A stretch of DNA of 64,000 nt from JALZKA01 sp963725035 (GCA_963725035.1 CAVRWX010000010.1:186001-250000), one strand, 5' to 3'. Counted from the first letter of the stretch, positions 37,224 to 46,241 are shown. Numbers and translations are program-made. Notes: generated from the letters alone by a model not told the origin.

Positions 37224-38288
37224 CGGGGAGCGGGGAATCGTCGACTGGGGCCTGGCGCTCCGCCTCGGCCGGCGGCTTGCGGGCGACAGCGCCTCGCCGC
37301 TCGACGAAGCGGAAGTGCGGGAGACCTCGCGCGAGGCCCTCGAGATGGCGCTGGCCTACACGACGCTCGAGCCCGCCCGCCGGTCCCCGAGGTCGAGGTC
37401 GTCAGCCGCGACGAGTGGATCGGATCGAACCTGGCCGAGTTCGCAAAGCTTCTGACGCCCGCCGAGGAGCGGCTTGCCTCCGAGCTTCGCCTGCCTGGGC
37501 CGCTCGGGTCCGTCGCGCGCAGGGCGCTGAGCGCCGCCGCCGGCGCCGAGGCCGGAGCGTTCGTCGGGTACGGCTCGAAGCGGGTCCTCGGCCAGTACCA
37601 GGTCTCGCTACGCGCGGACGAAGGCGTGCCACGGCTGCTCCTCGTTGGAGCGAATCTCCCCGAGGCAACCGGGAAACTCGGCGTTGATCCCGACGCGTTC
37701 CTTCTCTGGGTCCTCGTCCACGAGCAGACGCACTCGATCCAGTTCGGATCAGTGCCCTGGCTGCGCGAGCACCTGGCGGGAATGGTCGCCGAACTTCTCG
37801 AATCGGCCTCCAGCGGCCTCGATCTCGGCGCCCTCGTCGGCCGGGCGCGAGGCCTCGTGACGCCGGACCCCAGGGCGGGCCTGCGGCGGATCCTCGACGG
37901 GGAGCTGACCCGCATCTTCGCCGGCGAGAAGCAGGGCGAGGTGATGGACCGCATGGCGGCCGTGATGGCCGTCATCGAGGGATACGCCGAGCACGTGATG
38001 GACGAGGCCTCGGTCGACGTGCCGGAGCTGGCCATCATGCGCCAGAGGATGGACGCGCGCCGGGCGAGGCGAACGGGTCTCGCCGATCTGCTCGCTCGAA
38101 TCATGGGCATGGGCGCGAAGCTTCGCCAGTACGAGCTCGGGAAGCGATGGTGCGACGCGGTGGCCGCCGAGGCCGGCATCGAGGGCCTCGACCGTGTGTG
38201 GGAGAGCCCTGAAGCCCTGCCGTCATTGGCCGAGCTGGACGACGCACAGGCCTGGATCACGCGCGTCCTCACGCCCGCCACCGCGTAG
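37216..38288 (+). CDS. DUF2342 zincin, F420-biosynthesis-associated family (one frameshift)
   Basis: ATG at 37216 inside the IMPase stop region. After one base correction near 37375-37385 the protein reads from DWGLALRLGRRLAG through SRDEWIGSNLAEFAKLL, ARRALSAAAGAEAGAFVGYGSKRVLGQY, VLVHEQTHSIQFGSVPWL and a helical C terminus GYAEHVMDE. HEQTH is the zinc HExxH; the family is known as coenzyme F420 biosynthesis-associated or DUF2342 and is restricted to actinobacteria. No substrate is known. A perfect palindrome follows 3 bp after the stop. Confidence 0.85.
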
Positions 38289-38290
38289 CC

Positions 38291-38321
38291 CCTGGTGCCA
38301 GGCACGGTGCCTGGCACCAGG
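38291..38321. repeat. GTGCCTGGCAC dispersed palindromic repeat, copy 2
   Basis: CCTGGTGCCAGGCA, spacer CGG, then its exact complement: a perfect 14-bp inverted repeat. Immediately downstream of the DUF2342 stop; without a T-run, so it is not a classical terminator. More degenerate TGGCGGCG and CCCTGGCAT words continue to 38367. Confidence 0.85.
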
Positions 38322-38398
38322 CGTCGTTTACGGCCTTTTCACGCCTGGCGGCGTAACCCCTGGCATGTTGCTGGGTACAAACACCTGTTCGCATACTT

Positions 38399-38422
38399 TG
38401 CTAACATGCTTATTCGTAAGCA
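38399..38422 (+). promoter_or_regulatory. Extended -10 promoter and TTCG hairpin upstream of the Lys/Arg-rich gene
   Basis: TGCTAACAT (38399-38407) is an extended -10 element (TGn plus TAnnnT) in an AT-rich island. It is followed at once by TGCTTA-TTCG-TAAGCA (38407-38422), a perfect 6-bp stem with a TTCG tetraloop that would sit at the transcription start, either as an operator or as a 5'-UTR hairpin. No clear -35. Confidence 0.5.
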
Positions 38423-38469
38423 ACTTACATCCAGAGACACCAATCACCCATAAGGGAGTGAAGTCACAA

Positions 38470-38976
38470 ATGGCAACCGCCAAGAGCACCACCACCAAGA
38501 CCACCACCACGAAGGCACAGCGCAGCGACGCTGCCAAGAAGGCCGCGGAGACCCGCGCCGCCAACCAGCAGACCACCGCTGAGACCGCTGTCGCCTACGT
38601 CCGCCAGACGGCCGAGCGTGCTGTCGACGTCCCCGTCGGCGCCGCCCTCACCGTCGCCGAGACGGTCAAGCCCCTCACGGATACCACGAGCCGCGAGCGT
38701 GAGATCAAGCGCCTCCGCACTCAGGTCACGCGCGAGATCAACAAGCTCGAGCGCCGTGGCGGCCAGGCCCGTCGCAAGGCCACGACCCGCGTCCGCGGTA
38801 CCCGCAACCGGGTCGAGCGCGACCTCAAGCAGCGTCGCAACAAGGTCGAGCGCACGGTCAAGCAGAACCGGACCAAGGCCGAGAAGGCCGTGAAGGAGAA
38901 CCGCGTCCGCGCGGAGAAGGCGGTCAAGGACGCACAGACCGCCGTCACCGGGCGCATCGAGGCGGTCCGCTCGTAG
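38470..38976 (+). CDS. Lys/Arg-rich, coiled-coil, H1/phasin-like protein
   Basis: 168 residues. An N-terminal Thr/Lys/Ala tail (MATAKSTTTKTTTTKAQ) precedes one long amphipathic region: ETAVAYVRQTAERAVDVPVGAALTVAETV, then repeated RKATTRVRGTRNRVERDLKQ, RRNKVERTVKQ, NRTKAEKAVKE, NRVRAEKAVKD units of about 11 residues. Net charge is strongly positive. Composition resembles histone-H1-like or phasin-like proteins that coat DNA or storage granules. No Cys, no signal peptide. A terminator lies 100 bp after the stop, so it is monocistronic and likely abundant. Confidence 0.75.
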   Translation: MATAKSTTTKTTTTKAQRSDAAKKAAETRAANQQTTAETAVAYVRQTAERAVDVPVGAALTVAETVKPLTDTTSREREIKRLRTQVTREINKLERRGGQARRKATTRVRGTRNRVERDLKQRRNKVERTVKQNRTKAEKAVKENRVRAEKAVKDAQTAVTGRIEAVRS

Positions 38977-39024
38977 CCGAGCGCCTTAGCCCGAGACGTC
39001 CGGAGAGGGGCGTCCCGGAGAAGT

Positions 39025-39073
39025 CTGCTCGCACCGGCACACACCGCGAGCAGAACTAGTACCTCTCCTCCCC
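39025..39073 (+). ncRNA. Candidate structured 3' UTR or sRNA
   Basis: CTGCTCGC (39025-39032) pairs perfectly with GCGAGCAG (39046-39053) over a 13-nt loop; then comes an unpaired pyrimidine stretch CCTCTCCTCCCC just before the strong terminator at 39074. This hairpin, C/U-rich single strand, terminator order is that of small RNAs that pair with ribosome-binding sites. Only context supports it; no own promoter is evident. Confidence 0.3.
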
Positions 39074-39111
39074 GAGAAGCGGGCCCCTTGCGGGCCCGCT
39101 TCTCTCTTTCT
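39074..39111 (+). terminator. Strong rho-independent terminator
   Basis: Perfect 13-bp stem GAGAAGCGGGCCC / GGGCCCGCTTCTC with a 5-nt loop, followed by TCTTTCT. Ends the Lys/Arg-rich gene transcript; the convergent cupin gene stops at its edge. Confidence 0.92.
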
Positions 39112-39580
39112 AGGTCTCCCCGTCGTAGTAGTCGAGGTTCTCCGAGCGCCGAGCCATGTGGCTGTCCCGCTTGTCCGGGTCCGTCCACATGCCGATCTTG
39201 TCCGAGTCCGGGTAGATCGTCGCCGCCGGGTAGACCAGGTTCGAGAACATCAGGAAGCGCACCGTGTCCTGGGTGTCGTTCTGAACCTTGTGCGCGCCCT
39301 CGGGCCCGATCGGGAAGAAGACGAGGTCCATCGGCTGGAGCGCGTGCTCGCCGTCGGGGTCGCGGAGCGTCGGGCGTCCCTCGGTCACGAGGAGCCACTC
39401 CTCCTCCGCCCACTCGTAGTGGTACGGACAGAGCGCCTGGCCCGGAGGCAGCTCGTACGAGCTCACGCCCGTCTTGGTGGCGCCGAAGCCGGGGCCGGGG
39501 CGCACCATGCCGCCGACGAAGCCGTCGGGGTCCGTGTCGGGGTAGTTGAACTGGGCTTGGGCGAGGTTCACATGCTTCAT
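39110..39580 (-). CDS. Cupin-domain protein
   Basis: 156 residues from ATG 39580. Single cupin: SSYELPPGQALCPYHYEWAEEEWLLVTEGRPTLRDPDGEHAL gives the first metal box (H, H-like Tyr, E), and DLVFFPIGPEGAHKVQND the second. C-terminal region lists DKIGMWTDPDK. Such cupins bind sugars or act as dioxygenases or isomerases; the metal-site residues appear present but no substrate is assigned. Convergent with the Lys/Arg-rich gene. Confidence 0.82.
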   Translation of the reverse strand: MKHVNLAQAQFNYPDTDPDGFVGGMVRPGPGFGATKTGVSSYELPPGQALCPYHYEWAEEEWLLVTEGRPTLRDPDGEHALQPMDLVFFPIGPEGAHKVQNDTQDTVRFLMFSNLVYPAATIYPDSDKIGMWTDPDKRDSHMARRSENLDYYDGET

Positions 39581-39622
39581 GAATCCACCGTAGCCACATA
39601 GCCCGCCTGTCAAGATTGACGG

Positions 39623-40778
39623 GTGAGTCTTCCCACCGAAGAGCAGGTCACGGACAAGCTTCGCGCCGTCATCGACCCCGAGCTCCGAAAGAACATCGTC
39701 GAGCTCGGAATGGTGCGCGCGATCGATATCGCCGGCGACGGCCGAGTCGGGGTGATCGTCTCCCTCACCACCCCGGGCTGCCCGATCCGCTCCCACTTCG
39801 TCGACGCGGTCACCCAGAACGTCGGGCGAGATCGAGGGCGTCACCGCTGTGGCCGTCGAGTTCGACGTCCTCTCCGACGACGAGCGCGCGAACCTCCAGC
39901 AGTCGCTGGGCCGCAACAAGCTTCCCGAGGGCGCTCTCGCCCAGGTGAAGAACGTGATCTGCATCGCTTCGGGCAAGGGCGGCGTCGGCAAGTCGACGAT
40001 GACCGCCAACCTGGCCGCCGCGCTCGCCGCCGAAGGCAGCACCGCCGGCGCGCTCGACTGCGACGTCTACGGCTACTCGATCCCGCGCATGCTCGGCGTC
40101 GACGGCCGCCCGGACGTAAACGAGCACCGCAAGATCATCCCGCTCGAGGGCCCCGCCGGCGTCAAGGTGATGTCGATCGGCTTCTTCGTCGAGGAGAACG
40201 CCGCCGTCGTCTGGCGCGGCCCGATGCTCCACAAGGCGATTCAGCAGTTCCTCGAGGACGTCGACTGGGGCGCTCTCGACTTCCTTCTGCTCGACCTGCC
40301 CCCCGGCACCGGCGATGTCTCGATGACGCTCGCTCAGCTCCTGCCGCAGGCCAAGATCACCATCGTCACGACGCCGCAGCCCGCCGCACAGTCAGTCGCC
40401 CGCCGCGCGGCCGAGATGGCCGCCAAGGTCGACCTCGAGGTGCTCGGCGTGATCGAGAACATGTCTGCGTTCACGACTCCCGACGGCCAGCGCTACTCGA
40501 TCTTCGGCGAGGGCGGAGGCGAGCTGCTCGCCGAAGAGCTCGACGTCCCGCTCCTCGGCAAGGTCCCGCTGTCCGAGGACCTGCGCGCCCACGCCGACGC
40601 AGGCACGCCGCTGGTCCTTGCCGAGCCGAACGACCCTGCCGCGATCGCGATCCGCCAGACCGCGCGGGGGATCGTCGCCGCGACCCCGCAGGAGCTCGCC
40701 GTTCTTCAGTCCGAACCGCCGGCGATGGCCGGCACGGCGCCCGTCTCGGGCACCGAGCTCAAGGTCATCCAGAGCTAG
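39623..40778 (+). CDS. mrp: Mrp/NBP35-type Fe-S cluster carrier ATPase (one frameshift)
   Basis: GTG at 39623. An N-terminal MIP18/DUF59 domain (EEQVTDKLRAVIDPELRKNIVELGMV, LTTPGCPIRSHF) is followed by a P-loop ATPase: ASGKGGVGKSTMTANLAAAL, DCDVYGYSIPRMLG, LLLDLPPGTGDVSMTL and GVIENMSAF. Mrp proteins deliver Fe-S clusters to apo-targets. The domains are in different frames because of one extra G near 39824-39827; corrected length is about 385 residues. The usual C-terminal CxxC is replaced by SAFTTPD. Confidence 0.9.
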
Positions 40779-41085
40779 GCCTTCGCTGCGCGCCCCGATC
40801 GAGTCGGGATCTCGCGCGCAGGTCGAGCAGCCGAGATCGCCGCGCGCGTCGCAGCTCGCGCAGCTCTTCGACCCACGCTTCCGCGCGCTCGGCGTCCGAA
40901 TGCCTCGCGACCAGCATGAAGTCCGGGATAGTCACATTCCGAGCGCCGCGATCAAGCCACGCGGTCGAGGCTCGACCGATGAACTCGCCGGCCAGGCTCT
41001 TCGGGTCGTCGTCGTCAGCGAGTATCAGCGGAGACGTCGAGCGAGAGCGCTGCCGGGAGGCCGGCCGAGGCGCAGGGTAGGTCAT
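40765..41085 (-). CDS. Hypothetical protein, low support
   Basis: 106 codons from ATG 41085: a Pro/Arg-rich start (MTYPAPRPASRQR) and a more normal middle (LAGEFIGRASTAWLDRGARNVTIPDFMLVARHSDAERAEAWVEELREL). It overlaps the mrp 3' end by 14 bp. Composition is Arg-rich and no domain is recognised. It may be a remnant adjoining the broken methyltransferase to its right. Confidence 0.35.
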   Translation of the reverse strand: MTYPAPRPASRQRSRSTSPLILADDDDPKSLAGEFIGRASTAWLDRGARNVTIPDFMLVARHSDAERAEAWVEELRELRRARRSRLLDLRARSRLDRGAQRRPSSG

Positions 41086-41138
41086 CCATCGCCGAGAGCT
41101 CTTCCCGTCATCGTGGGTGCCAGGCTCGTCCGACGGAG

Positions 41139-41596
41139 CTAGGCGCGCTCGTCCCAATCGACCCCCTCGATGAACTCACGGGCTCGCCTGCGCGTAGAGC
41201 GGCGACAGGCCGCTCGGCGATTCGTCCACGCCCAGCCGCGATGTCGTTCTCGATGGATCCTCGAACAGATCGCTGCGTCGAAGCTGGCGTCCGCGCGGGA
41301 AGGTCTGTGGCCTCGCCGACGAGGACCGACGCATTCGGCAGGTCCGCGATCTTCTCCTTCGCGAAGGCGAGCATCTGCTCGCTGCGATCGACGCCGCACA
41401 CAGCGCCCTCGGGACCGACCTCGCCGGCCAACTCGGTCAAGTAGAAGCCGAGGCCGCACCCCTCATCGAGAATTCGCTCCCCAGGCTCGACCGCGAGGCC
41501 CTCGCGCACGAGGGCACGGCGCCTGATGACATCACGAGTGCGATAGGCGGCTTCGAGCTCGAAGGCGATATCGCTGTCGAACTCGAGCTGCGTCAC
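41139..41596 (-). pseudogene. Truncated class I SAM-dependent methyltransferase
   Basis: From GTG 41596 the frame gives a clean Rossmann methyltransferase start: LDEGCGLGFYLTELAGEVGPEGAVCGVDRSEQMLAFAKEKIADLPNA with the SAM-binding glycine-rich motif. A shift near 41310 leads to DASFDAAIC, after which the sequence loses the family pattern and stops at 41139, giving 150 residues instead of about 260. An internal deletion besides the shift is likely, so this is a relic rather than a sequencing artefact alone. Confidence 0.6.
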
Positions 41597-41609
41597 GGCG
41601 CAGCGGGTT

Positions 41610-41870
41610 TTACCTCGAAAAGTACTGAGCGTTGATCTCGGTGTACTTCGCCCACTCCTCGGGGAGCTGGTCCTCGGCGAAGCAGGCGTCGACCGGGCAA
41701 GCCTCGACGCAGGCATCGCAGTCGATGCACTCGTCGGGATCGATGTAGAGCTGCTCGACGCCCTCGTAGTCGGGCTCGTCAGGAGTCGGGTGGATGCAAT
41801 CCACGGGGCAAACCTCGACGCAGGAGTTGTCCTTCTGCCCGATGCACGGCTCTGCGATGACGTATGCCAC
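41610..41870 (-). CDS. fdxA: Ferredoxin, seven-iron/bacterial type
   Basis: 86 residues: AYVIAEPCIGQKDNSCVEVCPVDCIH and CIDCDACVEACPVDACF. The first cluster site has the expanded Cys spacing typical of [3Fe-4S]/[4Fe-4S] seven-iron ferredoxins of actinobacteria, the second a regular CxxCxxCxxxCP. It carries electrons at low potential. Divergent from the NDUFA9-like gene by 72 bp. Confidence 0.93.
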   Translation of the reverse strand: MAYVIAEPCIGQKDNSCVEVCPVDCIHPTPDEPDYEGVEQLYIDPDECIDCDACVEACPVDACFAEDQLPEEWAKYTEINAQYFSR

Positions 41871-41942
41871 TGGTGAAGTTCCTTGGCTCGTTTGCTCTCG
41901 TTTCGCCGGAACCCCGGCGAGCGGCGCATTCTACGTAACCTC

Positions 41943-42836
41943 GTGCGCGTGATTCTCGTGACCGGAGCCACCGGCACCGTGGGCAAGGCGCTCCTTCCGC
42001 TCCTGATCGAGCGGGGCGACGACATCCGAGCGCTCGTGCGCGACCCGCGCCGCCTCGGCCGCCACCGCGTGGACGTGCGGATCGTGCTTGGCGACCTCGG
42101 CGAGATGGGCGATGCGCGCACCAGGCGCCAGGCGCTTCGCGGTGTCAAAACCGTGATCCACCTCGCCGCGGCGATCCGCGATCAGCCGGCCGCAAAGGTG
42201 GAGGAGCTGAACGGGCTCGCCACCGCCCGGCTGCTGCGGACGGCCGAGCAGGCGGGCGTCGAGCGTTTCATCTTCTTCTCCGCAATCGGCGCAACCGAGT
42301 TCCAGCGGACGCGGTTCTTCCGCGCGAAGGCGCTCGCGGAGGAGGCGGTGGCCAGGTCGGAGCTTGAGACGACGATCTTCGCCCCGTCGATCGTCTACGA
42401 CCGTGAGGATCCGTGGGTGACGCTCACCCGCCGCCTGGCGCTCTTCCCGGCGCTCCCGCTGATCGGCGACGCCGACGCCGCCTTCGAGCCGATCTGGGCC
42501 CAGGACGTCGGGCGCTGCGTGATCGCCGAGCTCGACTCCGAGGAGTCCGGCGACCGCCGCTACGAGCTCGCCGGCCCCGAGCTCCTCACCTACGAGCAGA
42601 TGAGCCGCGTCATCTCATGGACGATGGACCGTCGCCGACGAGTCGTCCACGTGCCGCCGAACCTTGTACGGCTGGGCCTGAACGGGGTCCGCCGGATTGT
42701 GGGCGACGCGGCGTTCGCGACCTGGGAGGAAGCGGAGCTACTCGAGGTACCGATGGTCTCGGAGCGCGGGACCGCGGACGCCGAGGAGCTCGGCGTCGAC
42801 CCGAAGCGAATGGCGGACGTCCTGGCCGGTGTCTAG
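41943..42836 (+). CDS. NAD(P)-binding protein, NDUFA9/NmrA-like atypical SDR
   Basis: 297 residues from GTG 41943. Begins ILVTGATGTVGKALLPLLIERGDD with the Rossmann glycines; then LGDLGEM, VIHLAAAIRDQP, FIFFSAIGA, and FEPIWAQDVG. This is the complex I NDUFA9-like branch of atypical SDRs, which lack the YxxxK proton-relay and act in quinone or lipid-related redox roles. Stop overlaps the metalloprotease stop on the other strand by 4 bp. Confidence 0.82.
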   Translation: MRVILVTGATGTVGKALLPLLIERGDDIRALVRDPRRLGRHRVDVRIVLGDLGEMGDARTRRQALRGVKTVIHLAAAIRDQPAAKVEELNGLATARLLRTAEQAGVERFIFFSAIGATEFQRTRFFRAKALAEEAVARSELETTIFAPSIVYDREDPWVTLTRRLALFPALPLIGDADAAFEPIWAQDVGRCVIAELDSEESGDRRYELAGPELLTYEQMSRVISWTMDRRRRVVHVPPNLVRLGLNGVRRIVGDAAFATWEEAELLEVPMVSERGTADAEELGVDPKRMADVLAGV

Positions 42837-44156
42837 CGCAAGCGCTTGACTTTCCAGGTGAACGCGGCCGGAGTTGTGTCTGCGTTCCCGGCCTCGTCCT
42901 CGGCGCGCACCTCGAAGCGGTGGGCGCCGTTGCGCACGTTGGTGTAGGTCCGGGGCGAGGAGCAGGGCTCGAACGCGCCGAAATCAACGCTGCATTGGAA
43001 GGTGAGGCCGGCGGCGGCCGTGGTCTCGTCAACTCCCGCGAAGGCGAACGTCGCGACCTTCTTCCTCGACTTGGCGGGCGGGCCGGACGAGATCGAGGTG
43101 TCGGGCGGCGTCGTGTCCTCGGGCTCGGGAGGATCCGCCTCGGTGATGCGCAGGAAGTTCTGGCCCTGCGTGCCGAGGTTCCAGTGGTTCGCGAGGTACT
43201 CGCCAGGCTCTGGCGCCGCGTCGAAGTAGTCGTTGTAGCCGCAGTCGAAGAGGGTCATCGTGGGGCACGGCCAGGTCATGGACTGGTTCTTGTTGCCGCC
43301 GTCGGGCGCGTAACACATGACGTCGTTGCCGTCGTTGCAGTGGGCGCCGTCCCCGGTCGAGTTCGGCGCGGCCGGCTGGACCGCGCCGCGGTTGTGCCCG
43401 ACCTCGTGCATGAAGGTCGTGCCGTTCCAGCACCCCTTGTAGATCACCGAGTAGCCACCGTTGGTGTTGTGCGGATTCGAGAGCGCGGGCGAGTCGGAGA
43501 AGTACAGCGAGCCGACGCCGCAGACCCCACCGCCGTCCGAGTCCAGGAAGACCACGTAGTTCCGCTGCGAGCTCGTGTACCCCGCAGCCTGGGCCGAGCT
43601 GACGACCTGACTGAACGAGGTGCCGCTCGCGGTGAACTGCTTCACGTCGACCTCGCCGCCCGAGCAGACGACCTTGTAGTCGCCGCCTCCCCCGCCGGAG
43701 GCGATCGCTTCTTCGTTCAGGACATGGTTCGAGCGGCGCACGGTGCTGCGGATGGTCGGGACTGAAGCGGCGAAGGCATCAGGGGTTGCGGCAGTCCGCG
43801 CGTAGAGGACCTGCATCGAGTGGTCGGTCGCGCAGATCGGCGCCCGCTCGGCGCTGCCCGGAAGGAACCGATCGCTCGGGCCGGCGGCGACCAGCGACGC
43901 TGAATCGTCCATCCGGGCGTCCGGGCCGTGGGTGCGGACGATCGGAGCCGTCGGCGAGCGGGACCTTGTAGAGGCCACTCGGCGCCTGGGTCGTTTCGTC
44001 GCCGAGCACTCGTTCGACCGAGCGGGTGAGCTCAGGCGCGGACTCGCTCGGATGGTGCGCGAGCGCAGGGCTCGCCAACGCCGAGAAAGCGATCGCCGAC
44101 GCGACAAGGACAGGACGCCTCACAAGGAATGATTCGGCCACCCTCGCCTGCTGCAT
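42833..44156 (-). CDS. Secreted metzincin-like zinc protease with C-terminal Ig-like domain (one frameshift)
   Basis: ATG 44156 gives signal peptide ...RRPVLVASAIAFSALASPALA. A shift near 43946-43952 (one extra G) joins this to the long frame APIVRTHGPDARMDD. The protease core has TTFMHEVGHNRGAVQ (HExxHxxG) and a Met-turn DVMCYAPDG, with many Cys in between, as in metzincins. The C-terminal 95 residues (TTPPDTSISSGPP... FQCSVDFGAFEPCSSPRTYTNV... FEVRAEDEAGNAD) are a bacterial Ig-like repeat common in Solirubrobacter-type exoproteins. Confidence 0.78.
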
Positions 44157-44202
44157 GAGCACACGGCCCACATCTGGACGTCTTGCCTAGACCAGGAACG
44201 AA

Positions 44203-44230
44203 GAAGGCCCGAGCCGAAGCCCGGGCCTTC
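44203..44230 (-). terminator. Rho-independent terminator after groEL
   Basis: GAAGGCCCG (44203-44211) and its complement CGGGCCTTC (44222-44230) form a 9-bp stem. Read on the minus strand it is followed by TTCGTTCC, a weak T-rich tail, 27 bp after the groEL stop. Confidence 0.7.
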
Positions 44231-44256
44231 CACGAAAGACAGCGCTGTCGCGCTGG

Positions 44257-45885
44257 TTACATCATGCCGCCCATGTCAGGCATGCCGCCGCCCATTCCGG
44301 CGCCGGCCTCCTCGGGCATCTCAGCGACGATGCACTCCGTCGTGAGGATGTTCTTGGCGATCGACGCCGCGTTCTGAAGCGCGGAGCGGGTCACCATGGT
44401 CGGGTCGATGACGCCGGCCTTGACCAGGTCGCCGTACTCGCCGGTTCCGGCGTTCAGGCCCTCGCCCGTCTTCAGGCCGCGGACCTTCTCGACCACTACC
44501 GAGCCCTCGAGCCCGGAGTTCTCGGAGATCTGGCGCAGCGGCGCTTCGAGCGCCTTGCGGATGATCTCCATGCCGGTTGCCTCGTCGGCCTCCAGCCCCT
44601 CGGGGTCGATTGCGTCCTGGGCGTTCAGGAGCGCGACACCGCCACCCGGCACGACACCCTCCTCGAGGGCTGCACGGGTTGCCTGGAGAGCGTCCTCCAC
44701 GCGGTGCTTCTTCTCCTTCATCTCGGTCTCGGTGGCAGCGCCGACCTTGACCACCGCGACACCGCCGGCCAGCTTCGCCAGGCGCTCCTGGAGCTTCTCC
44801 CGGTCGAAGTCGGAGTCGGTGTTCTCGATCTCGGAGCGGATCTGGTTGATCCGGCCCTCGATCTGCTCCTTCTCACCGGCACCGTCGATGACGGTCGTCG
44901 TGTCCTTCGAGACGACCACGCGACGAGCGTGCCCGAGCTGCGAGACCTGCGTGTTCTCGAGCTTCAGGCCCATCTCCTCGGTGATGACCTCGCCACCCGT
45001 GAGGATCGCGATGTCCTCCATCATGCGCTTGCGGCGATCGCCGAAGCCCGGGGCCTTGACCGCCACACCGGTGAAGGTGCCGCGGAGCTTGTTGACCACG
45101 AGCGTCGCGAGGGCCTCGCCCTCGACGTCCTCGGCAACGATCACGATCGGCTTGCCGGCCTGCATGACCTGCTCGAGCACCGGGAGCAGGTCCCGAACCG
45201 AGCCGATCTTCTGGTTGGCGATGAGGATGTACGGGTCGTCGAGGACCGCCTCCATCCGCTCCTGGTCCGTGACCATGTACGGGGAGATGTAGCCCTTGTC
45301 GAACTGCATGCCCTCGGTGAACTCGAGCTCCATCCCGAAGGTCTGGCCCTCTTCGACGTTCACCACGCCGTCCTTGCCGACCTTCTCGATGGCGTCGGCG
45401 ATGACGTTGCCGATCTCCTCGTCGGCCGCCGAGATCTCGGCGACGCGAGCGATCTGCTCCTTGCCGGAGATCTCCTTCGACTGCTTCGAGCGGAGGTGGT
45501 CGACGACCTGGTCGACTGCCTTCTCGATGCCGCGGCGGAGCGCCAGCGGGTTCGCGCCGGCGGCCACATTCTTGAGGCCCGAGCGAACGATCGTCTGAGC
45601 GAGCAGCGTCGCGGTCGTCGTGCCGTCACCGGCGACGTCGTTGGTCGCCGTGGCGACCTCGCGGACGAGCTGCGCGCCCTGGTTGGCGAAGACGTCCTCG
45701 ATCTCGATCTCGCGAGCGATCGTGACGCCGTCGTTGGTGATGGTGGGGGCGCCGAACTTCTTGTCGAGCACCACGTAGCGGCCCTTGGGACCGAGGGTGA
45801 CCTTGACCGCGTTCGCGACCGCGTCCACCCCTTCCTGCAATGCCTGACGCGCTTCGGCGTCGTACTTCAGCTCTTTGTGAGCCAT
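44257..45885 (-). CDS. groEL: 60-kDa chaperonin GroEL
   Basis: 542 residues: VTLGPKGRYVVLDKKFG, the ATP-site GDGTTTATLLAQ, DYGxx-type apical blocks, and the C-terminal GGM tail ending MPDMGGMM. Together with GroES it folds cytosolic proteins in ATP-driven cycles. It is 26 bp downstream of groES on the same strand and followed by a terminator, so the two form a bicistronic heat-shock operon. Confidence 0.98.
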   Translation of the reverse strand: MAHKELKYDAEARQALQEGVDAVANAVKVTLGPKGRYVVLDKKFGAPTITNDGVTIAREIEIEDVFANQGAQLVREVATATNDVAGDGTTTATLLAQTIVRSGLKNVAAGANPLALRRGIEKAVDQVVDHLRSKQSKEISGKEQIARVAEISAADEEIGNVIADAIEKVGKDGVVNVEEGQTFGMELEFTEGMQFDKGYISPYMVTDQERMEAVLDDPYILIANQKIGSVRDLLPVLEQVMQAGKPIVIVAEDVEGEALATLVVNKLRGTFTGVAVKAPGFGDRRKRMMEDIAILTGGEVITEEMGLKLENTQVSQLGHARRVVVSKDTTTVIDGAGEKEQIEGRINQIRSEIENTDSDFDREKLQERLAKLAGGVAVVKVGAATETEMKEKKHRVEDALQATRAALEEGVVPGGGVALLNAQDAIDPEGLEADEATGMEIIRKALEAPLRQISENSGLEGSVVVEKVRGLKTGEGLNAGTGEYGDLVKAGVIDPTMVTRSALQNAASIAKNILTTECIVAEMPEEAGAGMGGGMPDMGGMM

Positions 45886-45911
45886 GAGTTTCTCCTTCGT
45901 TTCGAAGTGGG

Positions 45912-46202
45912 TTAGACGACCTTGGCCAGGACGTCCGACTCGCGGAGGACGAGAACGTCGTCGCCGTCGACCTTGAGCTCGGTGCCGCCGTACTTGGAGT
46001 AGAGGACCTCGTCGCCCTCTGCGACGTCAAGCGGGATGCGCTTCTCGCCGTCCTCGTCCCAGCTGCCGTCACCGACCGCGACGACCTTGCCGCGCTGCGG
46101 CTTCTCCTTCGCGGTGTCGGGGAGCACGAGGCCGGAAGCCGTCGTCTCCTCCTCCTCGATTGCCTGGACGATCAAACGATCGCCGAGAGGCTTGAGCTTC
46201 AT
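45912..46202 (-). CDS. groES: 10-kDa co-chaperonin GroES
   Basis: 96 residues: KLKPLGDRLIVQAIEEEETTASGLVLPDTAKEKPQRGKVVAVG, EGDEVLYSKYGGTELK, ending VLRESDVLAKVV. GGAGG lies 10 nt upstream of ATG 46202. First gene of the groES-groEL operon, preceded by CIRCE. Confidence 0.98.
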   Translation of the reverse strand: MKLKPLGDRLIVQAIEEEETTASGLVLPDTAKEKPQRGKVVAVGDGSWDEDGEKRIPLDVAEGDEVLYSKYGGTELKVDGDDVLVLRESDVLAKVV

Positions 46203-46241
46203 CTTTCGTATACCTCCGTGTGGGGGTTGGTGTTCAAAGTT

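Noticed and set aside
38291..38321. Rho-independent terminator after the DUF2342 gene
   Set aside because: The stem is perfect but no T-run follows, and the same words occur in other contexts, so it is classed as a dispersed repeat.
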